Notes: generated from the sequence alone by a model not told the origin. DNA of 64,000 bases from Desulfovibrio sp. UCD-KL4C (GCF_006210265.1 NZ_VCNC01000002.1:310001-374000); one strand, 5' to 3'; shown: positions 36,071 to 46,449, counted from the stretch's first letter. Numbers and translations: made by a program.

Positions 36071-37192
36071 ATGCGAATCGCCTTTTTTGCCCCGCATAAA
36101 CCTATTGATGACAAAACTCCTTCTGGAGATTTAATGATAGGTAAAAGCGTGCATGACTATCTATGCACGCATGGGCATGAAGTTCTGATTGCAAGTCGTA
36201 TGCGACTTAGAAACATAACGACATCGCCATCTAAGTGGCCAAAGCTCTACTTTGAATATAATAAAACTTTAAAAAAAGTTAAAAATTTCAACCCTGAGAT
36301 ATGGCTTACATACCATAGTTATTATAAATCTCCTGACTTATTCGGCCCGGAAATTTCTAAAAAGTTAGGTATCAAATACCTGATATATCAAGGAGTATTC
36401 TCCACAAAACATAGACGGGACTTTAGATCGTGGTTAGGTTTTATGGCAAATAAAAAAGCTTTGCTTTATGCAGATCATGTTTTTGCCAACAAAAAAATAG
36501 ATTTTGAAAACCTTTCACGCATAATTCTTCCTGAGAAATTAACTAAAACACGCCCAGGGATAAATCCTGAAAAATTTACATTCTGCCTAAATAGCAGAAC
36601 CGCAATCAGAAAAGCACTTAACATAGAAAAAAAACCGGTACTGATAAGCACAGCAATGTTTCGCAGCGGTGTAAAAGAACAAAGTTTAAAAGATTTAATC
36701 CTTGCTTTTGCAAATGTTTTAAAAATAATCCCCGAAGCCATACTTCTTATCGCTGGAGACGGCGAAGCCCGCAATAGACTGATCTCTTTGGCGAAGCAAA
36801 AAGCCGGAGATCAAGTACTTTTTTTAGGCAAAATAAACCGCGAAGACCTTTTTAAATACTACAGTACCGCTGATATATTCGTGTACCCAGGATACAATGA
36901 AGCTCTGGGGATGGTTTACCTGGAGGCTCAAAGCGTAGGATTACCAGTTGTAGCCTATTCTACACGTGGTCCAAAAGAAGCTGTGGACCATGATAAAACC
37001 GGACTCTTATCTCCAGAGGGAGATATCAACTCACTGGCGAATAATATTATTAGTCTTTTTCAAGACAAAACAAAACTGCAAAAAATTAATAAGTTAGCCC
37101 CCATACGCATTAAAGAACTTTTTGATCAGAACTTAAATCTGAGGCATATAGAAGAAAAAATCCGACACTCAATAGTTAAGAGGTCCAAATGA
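36071..37192 (+). CDS. GT4-family glycosyltransferase
   Basis: The 373-residue product is a GT4-type glycosyltransferase. It opens with MRIAFFAPHKP, has GDGEARNRL near residue 230, and shows the donor-site EX7E motif as NEALGMVYLE near residue 277. RPGINPEKF near the middle is the usual domain hinge. It lies 26 bases after the previous gene, and its last four bases overlap the phosphatase gene start (ATGA). The sugar donor and acceptor are unknown. Confidence 0.85.
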   Translation: MRIAFFAPHKPIDDKTPSGDLMIGKSVHDYLCTHGHEVLIASRMRLRNITTSPSKWPKLYFEYNKTLKKVKNFNPEIWLTYHSYYKSPDLFGPEISKKLGIKYLIYQGVFSTKHRRDFRSWLGFMANKKALLYADHVFANKKIDFENLSRIILPEKLTKTRPGINPEKFTFCLNSRTAIRKALNIEKKPVLISTAMFRSGVKEQSLKDLILAFANVLKIIPEAILLIAGDGEARNRLISLAKQKAGDQVLFLGKINREDLFKYYSTADIFVYPGYNEALGMVYLEAQSVGLPVVAYSTRGPKEAVDHDKTGLLSPEGDINSLANNIISLFQDKTKLQKINKLAPIRIKELFDQNLNLRHIEEKIRHSIVKRSK

Positions 37193-37806
37193 AACAGGTA
37201 CGAATTGCGTTAATCAGACATTCAGTTACTGTCTGGAATGAAGAAAATAGAATTCAAGGCCACATGGACTCTCCACTTACAAGGCATGGCAGAAAATTAG
37301 CAGAAAAATGGAAAAAACCGCTATCTCCTGAATCTTTTAATGCAGTAATAACAAGTGATCTGGGACGGGCAATTGAAACTGCCGAAATAATTACTCAAGG
37401 ACTTAACATACCGATTATAAAACTTTCTGGACTACGCGAACAGGACTGGGGTGACTGGTCCGGTTTAACATACAAAGAGCTTGATCAAAAATGGCCAGGT
37501 ATACTTTCAGCTGAAGAAGCTAAGGGATGGGACTTCCGCCCTATCGGTGGAGAGAGCCGTGATGAGACCTCAAAAAGAGCCATGAAAGCTCTCGAACAAG
37601 GCATTTCAAAGATAATTGATATAATTGACAATGAAGCTCCCAAAGTGCTTGCTGTTATTCATGAAGGAACACTAAAATCAATCACATATAAACTGGCAAA
37701 CCATGATTACATGCCCGGAACTCCCAAACTGATCAAACGCCGAAGATTGCACTGGATAAAATGGGACGGAACATTATCTATAGATAGGCTGAACGATATT
37801 TTATGA
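37189..37806 (+). CDS. Histidine phosphatase family protein
   Basis: This 205-residue protein belongs to the phosphoglycerate-mutase-like histidine phosphatases. The catalytic His is in LIRHSVTVWNEE near residue 9 (RHS in place of the usual RHG). The second acid is in LREQDWGDWSG and the second His in VIHEGTLKS near residue 155. In the glycan cluster it could remove phosphate from a sugar intermediate. Its start and stop each overlap neighbouring genes by 4 bases. Confidence 0.85.
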   Translation: MKQVRIALIRHSVTVWNEENRIQGHMDSPLTRHGRKLAEKWKKPLSPESFNAVITSDLGRAIETAEIITQGLNIPIIKLSGLREQDWGDWSGLTYKELDQKWPGILSAEEAKGWDFRPIGGESRDETSKRAMKALEQGISKIIDIIDNEAPKVLAVIHEGTLKSITYKLANHDYMPGTPKLIKRRRLHWIKWDGTLSIDRLNDIL

Positions 37807-38966
37807 AAATAATACATTACTGCCAACATGTCTTAGGCATGGGGCACTTCTTTCGTAGCCTTGAAATATCACGGGCTCTTGAAAATGAACAAGTAATTTT
37901 TATTTCCGGCGGGACAAAACCTGCAGAACAATTACCTGCTCATGTTGAATACTTTCAACTTCCCGGACTTTGTATGGATGAGGATTTTGGAGGATTAACT
38001 CCGACTGATGCAGGGCTAACGTTAGACGAAGTTAAAGCTGAACGATCAGAAAAAATTAAAATTATCTTTGAACAGGAACAGCCTGATATTTTTTTAATTG
38101 AGCTATTCCCGTTCGGACGAAAAGCATTCAGATTTGAGCTTTTACCAATTTTAGATTCAATTAAAGCTGGTCATTATGGTAATATAAAAGTCATCTGTTC
38201 TCTTAGAGATATTCTTGTAGAAAAAAATGACGGTGGAAAACACGAAAAGCGTTGTGTAGACACTCTGAATAAATACTTTGATCTTCTACTTATTCATTCT
38301 GACCCACAGATAGCAAAATTGGATGAAACTTTTCAGGCAATAAACGATATAGCTATCCCTTATTCATACACAGGATTTGTTGCCCGCAAACCTCATCAAA
38401 ATATACGAGGTACAATTAGAAAACAATTTAGAATCAGCAATGATGAAAAATTATTAATTGTAAGCGCTGGCGGTGGTAAAGTTGGGATCTCACTATTAAG
38501 AGAAGTATTTAATAGTTTTGCAGAACTTAATCTTCCAAAAACAAAAATGTTAATGCTGACAGGACCATTTTTGGACTCCACCAAATATGATCTTATGAAA
38601 ACAGCCTCTTTATCTTTGCCGAATATAACTGTAGAAAAATTTGCACAAGACTTCCCAGACCTGTTGACTGGAGCAGATGCCATGATCTCTATGGCAGGCT
38701 ATAATACCTGTATGGATATACTTACTACAAACATACCAAGCGCAGTTCTTCCATTTGCTCAAAACAGAGAACAACGGATGAGAGCTGAAAAATTGGCTGA
38801 ACATATTTCTCTAAAAATTATGAATGTTAACGATCTCAGCAATACAAATATGAAAAAGATAATCACCAATCTTCTTAGCTCTGAACACTCATCTTCAACC
38901 CATAGTATCAACCTAGACGGAGCACTCAATTCTGCCAAGGATATACAAATGGCTGGTACAAGATAA
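37803..38966 (+). CDS. MurG-like glycosyltransferase
   Basis: The 387-residue protein is the third MurG-like glycosyltransferase in this cluster. It starts with IIHYCQHVLGMGHFFRSLEIS, the shared GxGH motif. VSAGGGKVGISLL near residue 220 and SMAGYNTCMDILTTNIPS near residue 298 are the donor loops. It is probably cytoplasmic. The first and last bases overlap neighbouring genes, indicating one transcript. Confidence 0.78.
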   Translation: MKIIHYCQHVLGMGHFFRSLEISRALENEQVIFISGGTKPAEQLPAHVEYFQLPGLCMDEDFGGLTPTDAGLTLDEVKAERSEKIKIIFEQEQPDIFLIELFPFGRKAFRFELLPILDSIKAGHYGNIKVICSLRDILVEKNDGGKHEKRCVDTLNKYFDLLLIHSDPQIAKLDETFQAINDIAIPYSYTGFVARKPHQNIRGTIRKQFRISNDEKLLIVSAGGGKVGISLLREVFNSFAELNLPKTKMLMLTGPFLDSTKYDLMKTASLSLPNITVEKFAQDFPDLLTGADAMISMAGYNTCMDILTTNIPSAVLPFAQNREQRMRAEKLAEHISLKIMNVNDLSNTNMKKIITNLLSSEHSSSTHSINLDGALNSAKDIQMAGTR

Positions 38967-39757
38967 TGTCATACCGCCCAATATCCTCTATCTGGAAAAA
39001 CGATATTTCGGACCTAGTTGATGAGTTTGAATCATGGTGGGAAAAACTGGAGACACTGATTCCGGAAAATGGATGTGATGTTTTCTTCAGGGCGGATGAT
39101 ATCGGTTATCCTGGAAAACAGTTTTCAATGATGATTGATATTTTCAAAAAAAACAAAGTTCCATTAGCACTGGCGATTGTTCCTACATGGCTTAATCAAG
39201 ACAGAGTACAAAAAATATATGAAAAACTCGGCCCGGACTTATCTCTCTGGTGTATGCATCAACATGGCTACCGCCATACTAACCGTGAAAAAATAGGTAA
39301 AAAATTTGAATTCGGACCTTCTCGAGATTACGATAAGCTGACTGCTGAAATTACCAAAGGAAAACACAAACTTAATAAACTACTCGGTAACAATATGTGC
39401 CCGATATTCACTCCACCATGGAACCGCTGTACAAGTGAAACTATGACATGTCTGGTAGAATTAGGGTTCATCGCAATCTCACGCTGCATTAACGTCGCTC
39501 CATACCCAGTAGAAGGACTCCCTGACCTTCCTATTAATATAGATCTCCACACTATTAAAGAAAAAGACCCTAAACGGGCTATTAATAATTTAATGAATCA
39601 AATCGAACATGCAGTGCAATCAGATTATGCAGGTTTTATGTTGCATCATCAGCGGATGAATAAAACATCAATTAAATTTTTAGATTTTATTTTAGCTAGA
39701 ATTGCCGAAACACCTAGACTTCGCATCCAAGATATACGTGATATACTTCATAAATAA
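38966..39757 (+). CDS. Polysaccharide-deacetylase-like protein
   Basis: The 263-residue protein resembles NodB/polysaccharide deacetylases. FFRADDIGYP near residue 41 supplies the metal and catalytic aspartates. MHQHGYRHTNRE near residue 90 fits the HxxxH metal-binding motif, and FTPPWNRCT near residue 152 matches the family arginine segment. There is no signal peptide, so it may deacetylate a cytoplasmic glycan precursor. It is the last gene of the plus-strand glycan run; its start overlaps the preceding stop by 1 base. Confidence 0.8.
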   Translation: MSYRPISSIWKNDISDLVDEFESWWEKLETLIPENGCDVFFRADDIGYPGKQFSMMIDIFKKNKVPLALAIVPTWLNQDRVQKIYEKLGPDLSLWCMHQHGYRHTNREKIGKKFEFGPSRDYDKLTAEITKGKHKLNKLLGNNMCPIFTPPWNRCTSETMTCLVELGFIAISRCINVAPYPVEGLPDLPINIDLHTIKEKDPKRAINNLMNQIEHAVQSDYAGFMLHHQRMNKTSIKFLDFILARIAETPRLRIQDIRDILHK

Positions 39758-40070
39758 TTTTTATCTGTATTACTAGCATCTATATTACTACGCTACGATT
39801 GTTATTAATTCGCACAGTATTAAAATCTTAATATCATGCTATAATCAGACATCAATAATTGTTACTCATTTCCTTATCCCCAATCTCATGCCAAACAACA
39901 TCTCTAAAAAGTATTTTTGCTTTGCATTTAATAGAGTTTAAGGTATTAATTAAATGCATAAAACCTTAAAAAGATAACTAGAAAAATTATAAGAAATATT
40001 GATAAAAGTATCAATTTTCAAAGTTCACAATGACAATATCTAATATAACAAATTCACTTGAGACTGAAAA
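39758..40070. other. AT-rich upstream region of the seven-gene transport cluster
   Basis: This 313-base gap holds an 8-bp inverted repeat (TTTAAGGT at 39937-39944, ACCTTAAA at 39963-39970) and a shorter palindrome at 39998-40015. I could not assign a -35/-10 pair with confidence. No gene was found. Confidence 0.45.
39998..40015. promoter_or_regulatory. Palindromic operator candidate
   Basis: ATTGATA-AAAG-TATCAAT is a perfect 7-bp inverted repeat with a 4-base spacer, 55 bases before the permease start. It could bind a dimeric regulator or form a small hairpin in the leader RNA. Confidence 0.35.
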
Positions 40071-40748
40071 ATGGCAAAAAAAAGAATCCCCTTCCAGCTT
40101 CATGACGAAACAACTGATATTCAGTCTCAGGTGGTGCTACCTTTCAAGAAATCTCTGGAAATAAGCCTCAAAAGCATAAAATCCAGATTTTTGCGAAATA
40201 TGGTAACTGTTACCAGTCTTATCCTTGCAGTCTCTTTCCTCGCATACGTTCTCATAGGTAGCGATATTTCAAACGGAATCTACAATTCCGGCCAACTCCA
40301 CCTTGTTAAAATTCTTGATAAAGCAGGTTATCAGCCAGGCGGAAGTGCGAAAGAACGCTGGATTATAATTCTTTCACTTCTAGTATGTACGGTTGGGATT
40401 ATAAATGCTCAGCTTATGGCTGTCACCGAACGGTTTCGTGAAATAGGGACAATGAAATGCCTCGGAGCTCTTGATAGTTTTGTTTTAAGATTATTCATAC
40501 TTGAAGCTTCAATGCAAGGAATTGTAGGATCCATTCTCGGTGCATTTTTTGGAGCAATCATAGCAATATTGCTCACAATGCCCACTTATGGATGGAACGC
40601 TATTAAATATTTACCCACAGCAGACGTTGGGCTATCAATACTGTATTCAGTTGGAGTAGGCTTCGCGCTTAGCCTTATAGGTGTTTTATACCCTGCTTTG
40701 ATCGCTGCACACATGCGCCCCATTGAAGCGATGAGAGTTGAAGAATAA
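40071..40748 (+). CDS. Short FtsX/MacB-like ABC transporter permease
   Basis: The 225-residue membrane protein has a single N-terminal membrane segment (near residues 44-63), a short extracytoplasmic stretch of about 35 residues, then three membrane segments with the FtsX-type core (VTERFREIGTMKCLGAL near residue 124). MacB-like permeases normally have a ~200-residue periplasmic domain between these parts; here it is missing. The C-terminal ALIAAHMRPIEAMRVEE is typical for MacB/LolC-type permeases. The ATPase gene follows 52 bases later. Confidence 0.8.
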   Translation: MAKKRIPFQLHDETTDIQSQVVLPFKKSLEISLKSIKSRFLRNMVTVTSLILAVSFLAYVLIGSDISNGIYNSGQLHLVKILDKAGYQPGGSAKERWIIILSLLVCTVGIINAQLMAVTERFREIGTMKCLGALDSFVLRLFILEASMQGIVGSILGAFFGAIIAILLTMPTYGWNAIKYLPTADVGLSILYSVGVGFALSLIGVLYPALIAAHMRPIEAMRVEE

Positions 40749-40800
40749 ACCAATTTGGATTTGACTTTAGAAATCGAATAAAGACAAAGGCGAAACAATA

Positions 40801-41535
40801 ATGCCCGAATCACATACCATAGTCAGAGTTACCGGAGTTACTAAAAAATTTAAACTCGGAACCGTTGACGTGCAGGCTCTTAAAGGTATTGATCTAGAAA
40901 TATTTTCCGGAGAATACCTTTCGATTATGGGGCCATCAGGATCAGGAAAATCCACCCTTTTTAATATGATAGGAGGACTTGATAAACCTACAGAAGGAAA
41001 AGTTTTTATTGATGAAGTTGATATTGCACAACTTGATGCTTTTGAACTTGCATGGCTCCGCAACCGCAAGATAGGATATATATTCCAGACATTTAACCTT
41101 ATCCAAGTAATGACTGCTTTAGAAAACATAACCTTACCTATGATTTTCGCAGGTGTTCATAACGATGCGGCTGTCAAAAAAGGTATCGAATTACTCGATT
41201 TGGTAGGACTACATAAAAGATATAATCACAAACCGCAGGAGCTTTCCGGCGGACAACAACAGCGCGTTGCAATAGCAAGATCTCTTGCCAACGACCCTGC
41301 TATTATTCTTGCAGATGAACCTACAGGAAACCTTGACCTTTCAACGGGTGAAGAAATTATTAAATTGATGAGCGGCTTAAGCAAAGAACGCGGGGTAACC
41401 ATCATAACTGCAACTCACGATTATAAAATGCTTAATGCTTCCGACAGAGTAGTCTGGATTGAGGACGGACTGATTAAAAAAATTGAAAATAGAGACCAAC
41501 TTAATATTGAGATTGGCCGTATCAGCACGGTATAA
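40801..41535 (+). CDS. MacB/LolD-type ABC transporter ATPase
   Basis: This 244-residue ATPase probably energises the neighbouring FtsX-like permeases. Walker A is GPSGSGKST near residue 43, the Q-loop is in [10 protein letters not shown], the signature [15 protein letters not shown] is near residue 145, and Walker B is [12 protein letters not shown]. The arrangement of the [12 protein letters not shown] segment is that of the MacB/LolD/FtsE group, which works by mechanotransmission rather than by moving the substrate through the membrane. Confidence 0.9.
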   Translation: MPESHTIVRVTGVTKKFKLGTVDVQALKGIDLEIFSGEYLSIMGPSGSGKSTLFNMIGGLDKPTEGKVFIDEVDIAQLDAFELAWLRNRKIGYIFQTFNLIQVMTALENITLPMIFAGVHNDAAVKKGIELLDLVGLHKRYNHKPQELSGGQQQRVAIARSLANDPAIILADEPTGNLDLSTGEEIIKLMSGLSKERGVTIITATHDYKMLNASDRVVWIEDGLIKKIENRDQLNIEIGRISTV

Positions 41536-41554
41536 TTTTCGGAGACCGCAATTA

Positions 41555-44500
41555 ATGCCCACTATCAGAATCAAAAAAAATCTCACACTTCGGTCAGCTA
41601 GAAAATTACTAGGTGTTCTTGCTATATTATTTACTATTTCAGTTCTGATAATCCCCGCTACTGCATACAGTGCATCTTCCCCCTTAAAGCAGACTGTTAC
41701 TGAATTATCTTCTTTGGGTGACCGCTCCTTCGGCTCTGATGGTGAAAAAAAAGCCTCAGATTATATCGCTGCAAAATTTAAAGAACTGAGTAAAGTAAAA
41801 GTTGGTAAGCAGGTTTTTATTGCTCCCACTATGGTTAATTCAACAGCAGAATTAACCATTGATAAAACCGGAAGAAAAATACAGATACGTCCTGCTAAGT
41901 TTAATGCTGTTTCACCACCCGCAACGCCCCAAAAAGGTCTTTCAGGTCCTATACTCTATGTAGGTAAAGGACGACTCGTTGATTTCACGGGGCTTCCCGT
42001 TAAGAAAGCCATAGTTATCATGGACATTGATTCTGGTAAAAACTGGCTGAATGCCGCAAGTTTAGGGGCATCTGCGCTCATTTACATAGATTCAGGACCA
42101 ACAATAAAAGGTTTTTTTGAAGAAAAGCTGGAACTGTCACCTCTTGATTTTCCGCGTTATTATATGAGCGCAACTGACGCTGAAAAGAAACTTGGCGTAA
42201 TCAAAGGTGGCCCGCAGACGGTTATCGCGGAGTCTGCTACTGTAAAATCCTCGGCTAAATGGAAACGTATTACAGCTGAAAACCTCTACTGCATAATTGA
42301 AGGAACTGATTCTAAACTTTCTGAAGAACTAGTCATTATTGAATCCTTCTACGACAGCTCATCTTACATAATGGGAAACTCCCCTGGCGCAGGCGAGGCT
42401 ATCTCAATCGCATCACTTCTAAAAATCGGTAAATATTTTGCTGCCAATCCTCCCAAACGTTCCATATTGCTTCTCGCTACAAGCGGACATGGTCAATCTC
42501 TGCGAGGCATGCGTGAATTTTTCAAAGCAATCTCCGGTAAAAGCATAAGCCTCAAAAAAATTAAAGCACAGCTTACTACCAAGAAAAACAATGCTGTGAA
42601 GGTTTTGAAAGGCCTTGATATGGATAATCCACTTGCAACTGAAGTGGCGGCAAGTAATCCAGAGCTTTTCAAATTAATGTATCATGCTTTAAAAAATCAG
42701 ATTAAAGACGAAGTTGATATTCTTAATAAAAACCTAATGCTTATGCGCATGCAACAAGGTATTAAAAAAGAAGATATCGAAAAAGTTGACCGAAAACGCA
42801 AATTACTGCGCCGTATATCATGGAAAACAGATTATTCAACTTTACCTGCTGATGAACTTGCGGCTTTGCATAATTTATTTCCAAAAGTTAAAGAGAATAT
42901 TCAAGCATTAAAAAATGATATTAAACAGCAACTTGATTCAGCCAAAAGCGCAAGAAAACTTCGTACAACAGTCAGGTCAAAAGACCCTGTGTGTTTCATA
43001 TCCCTTCACCTATCAAGCCACGGTCAAGGTGTAGGTGCGTTTGGGCGTGGGTGGTTTTATGATCTCAGACCTAGAGTAAATCTTTCCAGAACATTCTCTC
43101 AGGTTAACGAGATTTTAAATGATACGGCTCCTGCTGTTGAAAAAGAAATAGGAACACATGGATTGTTTGCGGATACACTCCGCCCTAACAGCTCAAAGCC
43201 TTGGCAAACATGGTTGCTTGATAAGCCTCAATTCGGAAGCGAAATCGCAACTATGGCAGGTATGTTAGGATTTACCTTTGCGACAGTTAATGATGATCGT
43301 GCGTACTGGAAAACGCCTTTTGATACTATCCAAAATATCAATTGGGATGGACTCGAAAAACAGGCTAAACTTGTTGAAGGTCTTATCAAAGGCATTTCAA
43401 ATTCACCTAAAGTTTTGACAACAAAACCTCCGCGCAAAGGATTTGCTCTTGTAAACGGTAAAGCCCGTTTTGTACGACAAGGTGAACTGTTTGCTGACCA
43501 GCCAGCTCCAAATACTATTTTTATGGCATTTCAAGGTAATACGAGATTTTATTCTCTTGCTGACACTGAAGGTGACTTTAAATTTACTGGAGTTGCATCA
43601 AAAAAACTGGTTCAACCCAAACTCATTATCGAAGGGTATAAATACAATCCAGACGGTAGAATTATATGGGCTATCGACAAGAAAAAGACAGGTATAAGCG
43701 CATATAGACTCAAAATGATTCGTCTGGATATGGAAACTAAAGTTATTATGTTCGGTTGCAGGCAAACAACCTTGTTCGACCTGCTGACTCCACGTACATT
43801 CAGATATATGACCAAAGTTGAAGTGCTTGACGGAGCGCGTGACGCTGCCCCAATGCATTTTTGGTATAGCCGAATTGACACCCGCTCCTCAACAATCACC
43901 AGTGTTTTTCTTGAGCCGAATGTTCCGTTAAAAATGACTCTGTCCGACTCTGTACTCAACAGAAAAATGATTCTTATCCACTCAACTCCTACAGATCCAG
44001 CCGGTAATGGGTATAACCTGAAAGAATGGCCTATTATTCCTGCAACCGACTATAGAGCTGCGGAAGATATGTGGAACCTTCTGAAACCGAGAATTGAAAA
44101 TCTTGAATCACATGGCATCATAAACCAAAGAATCAGAACACTGGAACAGAAGGGAACAGAAGCACTTTTAAAAGCCAAAACTGCTTGGAAAGAACGCCAC
44201 TATAATGATTTCATGGAAAACTCACGCACGTCTTGGGCTTTAGCATCAAGAGTTTATCTTGATGTAGATCAGACTCAGAAAGATGTTCTGGTCGGAGTTC
44301 TTTTCTACATAGCTTTGTTCATACCATTTGCATATTGTATGGAACGGGTGATCTTTTGTTTTGCCGATATACATAAAAGAATTTTAGGTTTTCTGGCAAT
44401 TCTTATGGCTGTCATTGCTGTCATATATATGGTCCATCCAGCATTTCAGCTTACGTATAGTCCGGTTGTCGTTATTTTAGCATTTTTCATTCTTGCTCTA

Positions 44501-46429
44501 TCCATAATGGTATCTTTAATTATCTTTTTCCGTTTTGAAAAAGAGATGATACTACTTCAGCAACGAGCACACAAGACCAGCACTTCCGAGATCAGTAAAT
44601 GGAAAGCTTTTACGGCCGCATTTGTAATTGGCGTCAGTAACTTACGACGTAGAAAAATCAGAACATTTCTTACATGCCTTACGCTTACAATTCTAACGTT
44701 CACTATCATGAGTTTTACAGCTGTAAAATCTCTCAGAGAGCATACTTATGTGCTTTTCAGTGATAGCAATCCTTATTCCGGTATTTTTATGAAAAATATC
44801 GGCTGGACAGACCTGCCCAGAGAAACTCTTGGAATTGTCAGAAATGACTTTGAAGCAAATGGTATTGTCGCTCCGCGGGGATGGCTTGAGCTAGAAGATA
44901 AAACAATTTCTGCATCAACCCCAGTAAGCTTTGGAAAAAAGAATGAAGAAGTTAAAGGTCTGATAGGGTTAAGTTCTATTGAACCGCAAGTCAGTGGAAT
45001 CAATAAAATTTTAGTATCCGGCAATTGGTTGGAACCTAATAAATCTAGGCAAATTATTTTGTCTAAAAAAATGGCTGACAGACTCGGAGCAAAAAGCGGT
45101 GATAAACTTAATGTATGGGGAAGTCCTTTCACATTAGTAGGTATTTTTGACAGCAAGAAATTTACTGAACACACAGATCTAGACGGCGAACCTATGACTC
45201 CGGTAATTTTCCCTTCCGCTACTGCACAGGAATTAAGCGAAGTTGAAGCTGACGCAATTGAAGCAGGCGAAGATATTGATACCTTCCAAGGACGATATTC
45301 TCACATTCCAAGAGAAGTAACTGCTATTATTCCCTACGGGACTTTGATGGCAATGGGCGGTAAATTAAAAGCTGTAGCTATTGCACCTGTCGCAGGTGTT
45401 TTCTCCACAAAAGTCATAAATAATCTTGTTGACCGCTACGGCCTGCCAATTTTCAGTTGTGATAAAACCGGGACGTATATTTGTCAGGCTTCTGACAGTA
45501 TAAACTATTCAGGGGTCTCCAACATCCTAATTCCACTAATAATTTCAGCTCTAATCGTACTGAATACTATGATTACCAGTGTATACGAACGTAAAAAAGA
45601 AATAGCTGTATATACATCGATAGGAATGGCCCCAACCCATGTATCGTTTTTATTTATTGCTGAAGCTATTGCTTTTGCAGTAATCAGCGTTGTTGCTGGT
45701 TATCTTATAGCTCAAACAGCCTCTGGTCTTTTTGCCGGAACACCTTTATGGGCAGGTATGACTGCAAATTATTCTTCCATGGCAGGGGTTGCTGCAATGG
45801 TTATGGTTATTGCTGTTACATTGATCTCGGTTATTTATCCCTCAAGAGTTGCTGCAAATATTGCTATTCCTGACGTTAATAGATCATGGAAAATACCTGA
45901 TTCAGGAACAGATTCAATTAAAACAACACTTCCTTTCCTTCTCAAACATGCAGAGCAAAAAGATGCAGGTGGATTTCTGCTTGAATATCTCGAAGCTCAT
46001 ACAGATGTGTCGCATGGACTGTTTTCAACTTCAGAAATTGAAGTTAACTTCAGCAAGCAGACACTACCGGAATCGCTAAAAGAAATATCACCAGATTTTC
46101 CTGATCATATAACGTGTTTTCAATTTGATGTTCGAATCTGGCTTGCACCATTTGATTTCGGGGTAAAACAAATGATCAAGCTAGAGTTCAGACCATCTAA
46201 AGAATATCCACAATTTCTCGAAACCGCGCTCATTATCAACAGAGAGTCAGGTGAATCAGGGGCATGGAAAAGATTAAATAAAGACTTCATTAACGCGATA
46301 AGAAAACAATTCCTTGTCTGGCGTTCTCTTGATCCTGAAAGGCAAAAAACATTTCGTGAGAAAATTCCAGAGTTGATGGCTTATGGATTTACAGGGCTCA
46401 ACTTGAAAAAAACTCTTGAAGATATTTAA
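41555..46429 (+). CDS. Giant M28-peptidase-like/FtsX permease fusion
   Basis: This 1624-residue protein starts with a signal-anchor-like segment near residues 17-40. Residues ~45-600 look like an M28/PA-type extracellular peptidase region. The metal-ligand positions appear changed: IIESFYDSSSY where M28 has an HxD motif, GNSPGAGEA for the GAxDN motif, and TSGHGQSL for the EExGL segment. A beta-rich region follows (about 650-850). Next come three membrane segments (~910-1000) and an FtsX-type permease core with further membrane segments up to ~1440. The C-terminal ~180 residues are a soluble extension. ATG 41555 is chosen (GGAG upstream); the frame is open from 41483. Confidence 0.7.
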   Translation: MPTIRIKKNLTLRSARKLLGVLAILFTISVLIIPATAYSASSPLKQTVTELSSLGDRSFGSDGEKKASDYIAAKFKELSKVKVGKQVFIAPTMVNSTAELTIDKTGRKIQIRPAKFNAVSPPATPQKGLSGPILYVGKGRLVDFTGLPVKKAIVIMDIDSGKNWLNAASLGASALIYIDSGPTIKGFFEEKLELSPLDFPRYYMSATDAEKKLGVIKGGPQTVIAESATVKSSAKWKRITAENLYCIIEGTDSKLSEELVIIESFYDSSSYIMGNSPGAGEAISIASLLKIGKYFAANPPKRSILLLATSGHGQSLRGMREFFKAISGKSISLKKIKAQLTTKKNNAVKVLKGLDMDNPLATEVAASNPELFKLMYHALKNQIKDEVDILNKNLMLMRMQQGIKKEDIEKVDRKRKLLRRISWKTDYSTLPADELAALHNLFPKVKENIQALKNDIKQQLDSAKSARKLRTTVRSKDPVCFISLHLSSHGQGVGAFGRGWFYDLRPRVNLSRTFSQVNEILNDTAPAVEKEIGTHGLFADTLRPNSSKPWQTWLLDKPQFGSEIATMAGMLGFTFATVNDDRAYWKTPFDTIQNINWDGLEKQAKLVEGLIKGISNSPKVLTTKPPRKGFALVNGKARFVRQGELFADQPAPNTIFMAFQGNTRFYSLADTEGDFKFTGVASKKLVQPKLIIEGYKYNPDGRIIWAIDKKKTGISAYRLKMIRLDMETKVIMFGCRQTTLFDLLTPRTFRYMTKVEVLDGARDAAPMHFWYSRIDTRSSTITSVFLEPNVPLKMTLSDSVLNRKMILIHSTPTDPAGNGYNLKEWPIIPATDYRAAEDMWNLLKPRIENLESHGIINQRIRTLEQKGTEALLKAKTAWKERHYNDFMENSRTSWALASRVYLDVDQTQKDVLVGVLFYIALFIPFAYCMERVIFCFADIHKRILGFLAILMAVIAVIYMVHPAFQLTYSPVVVILAFFILALSIMVSLIIFFRFEKEMILLQQRAHKTSTSEISKWKAFTAAFVIGVSNLRRRKIRTFLTCLTLTILTFTIMSFTAVKSLREHTYVLFSDSNPYSGIFMKNIGWTDLPRETLGIVRNDFEANGIVAPRGWLELEDKTISASTPVSFGKKNEEVKGLIGLSSIEPQVSGINKILVSGNWLEPNKSRQIILSKKMADRLGAKSGDKLNVWGSPFTLVGIFDSKKFTEHTDLDGEPMTPVIFPSATAQELSEVEADAIEAGEDIDTFQGRYSHIPREVTAIIPYGTLMAMGGKLKAVAIAPVAGVFSTKVINNLVDRYGLPIFSCDKTGTYICQASDSINYSGVSNILIPLIISALIVLNTMITSVYERKKEIAVYTSIGMAPTHVSFLFIAEAIAFAVISVVAGYLIAQTASGLFAGTPLWAGMTANYSSMAGVAAMVMVIAVTLISVIYPSRVAANIAIPDVNRSWKIPDSGTDSIKTTLPFLLKHAEQKDAGGFLLEYLEAHTDVSHGLFSTSEIEVNFSKQTLPESLKEISPDFPDHITCFQFDVRIWLAPFDFGVKQMIKLEFRPSKEYPQFLETALIINRESGESGAWKRLNKDFINAIRKQFLVWRSLDPERQKTFREKIPELMAYGFTGLNLKKTLEDI

Positions 46430-46449
46430 ATTATTTAGGGAATTATCTT

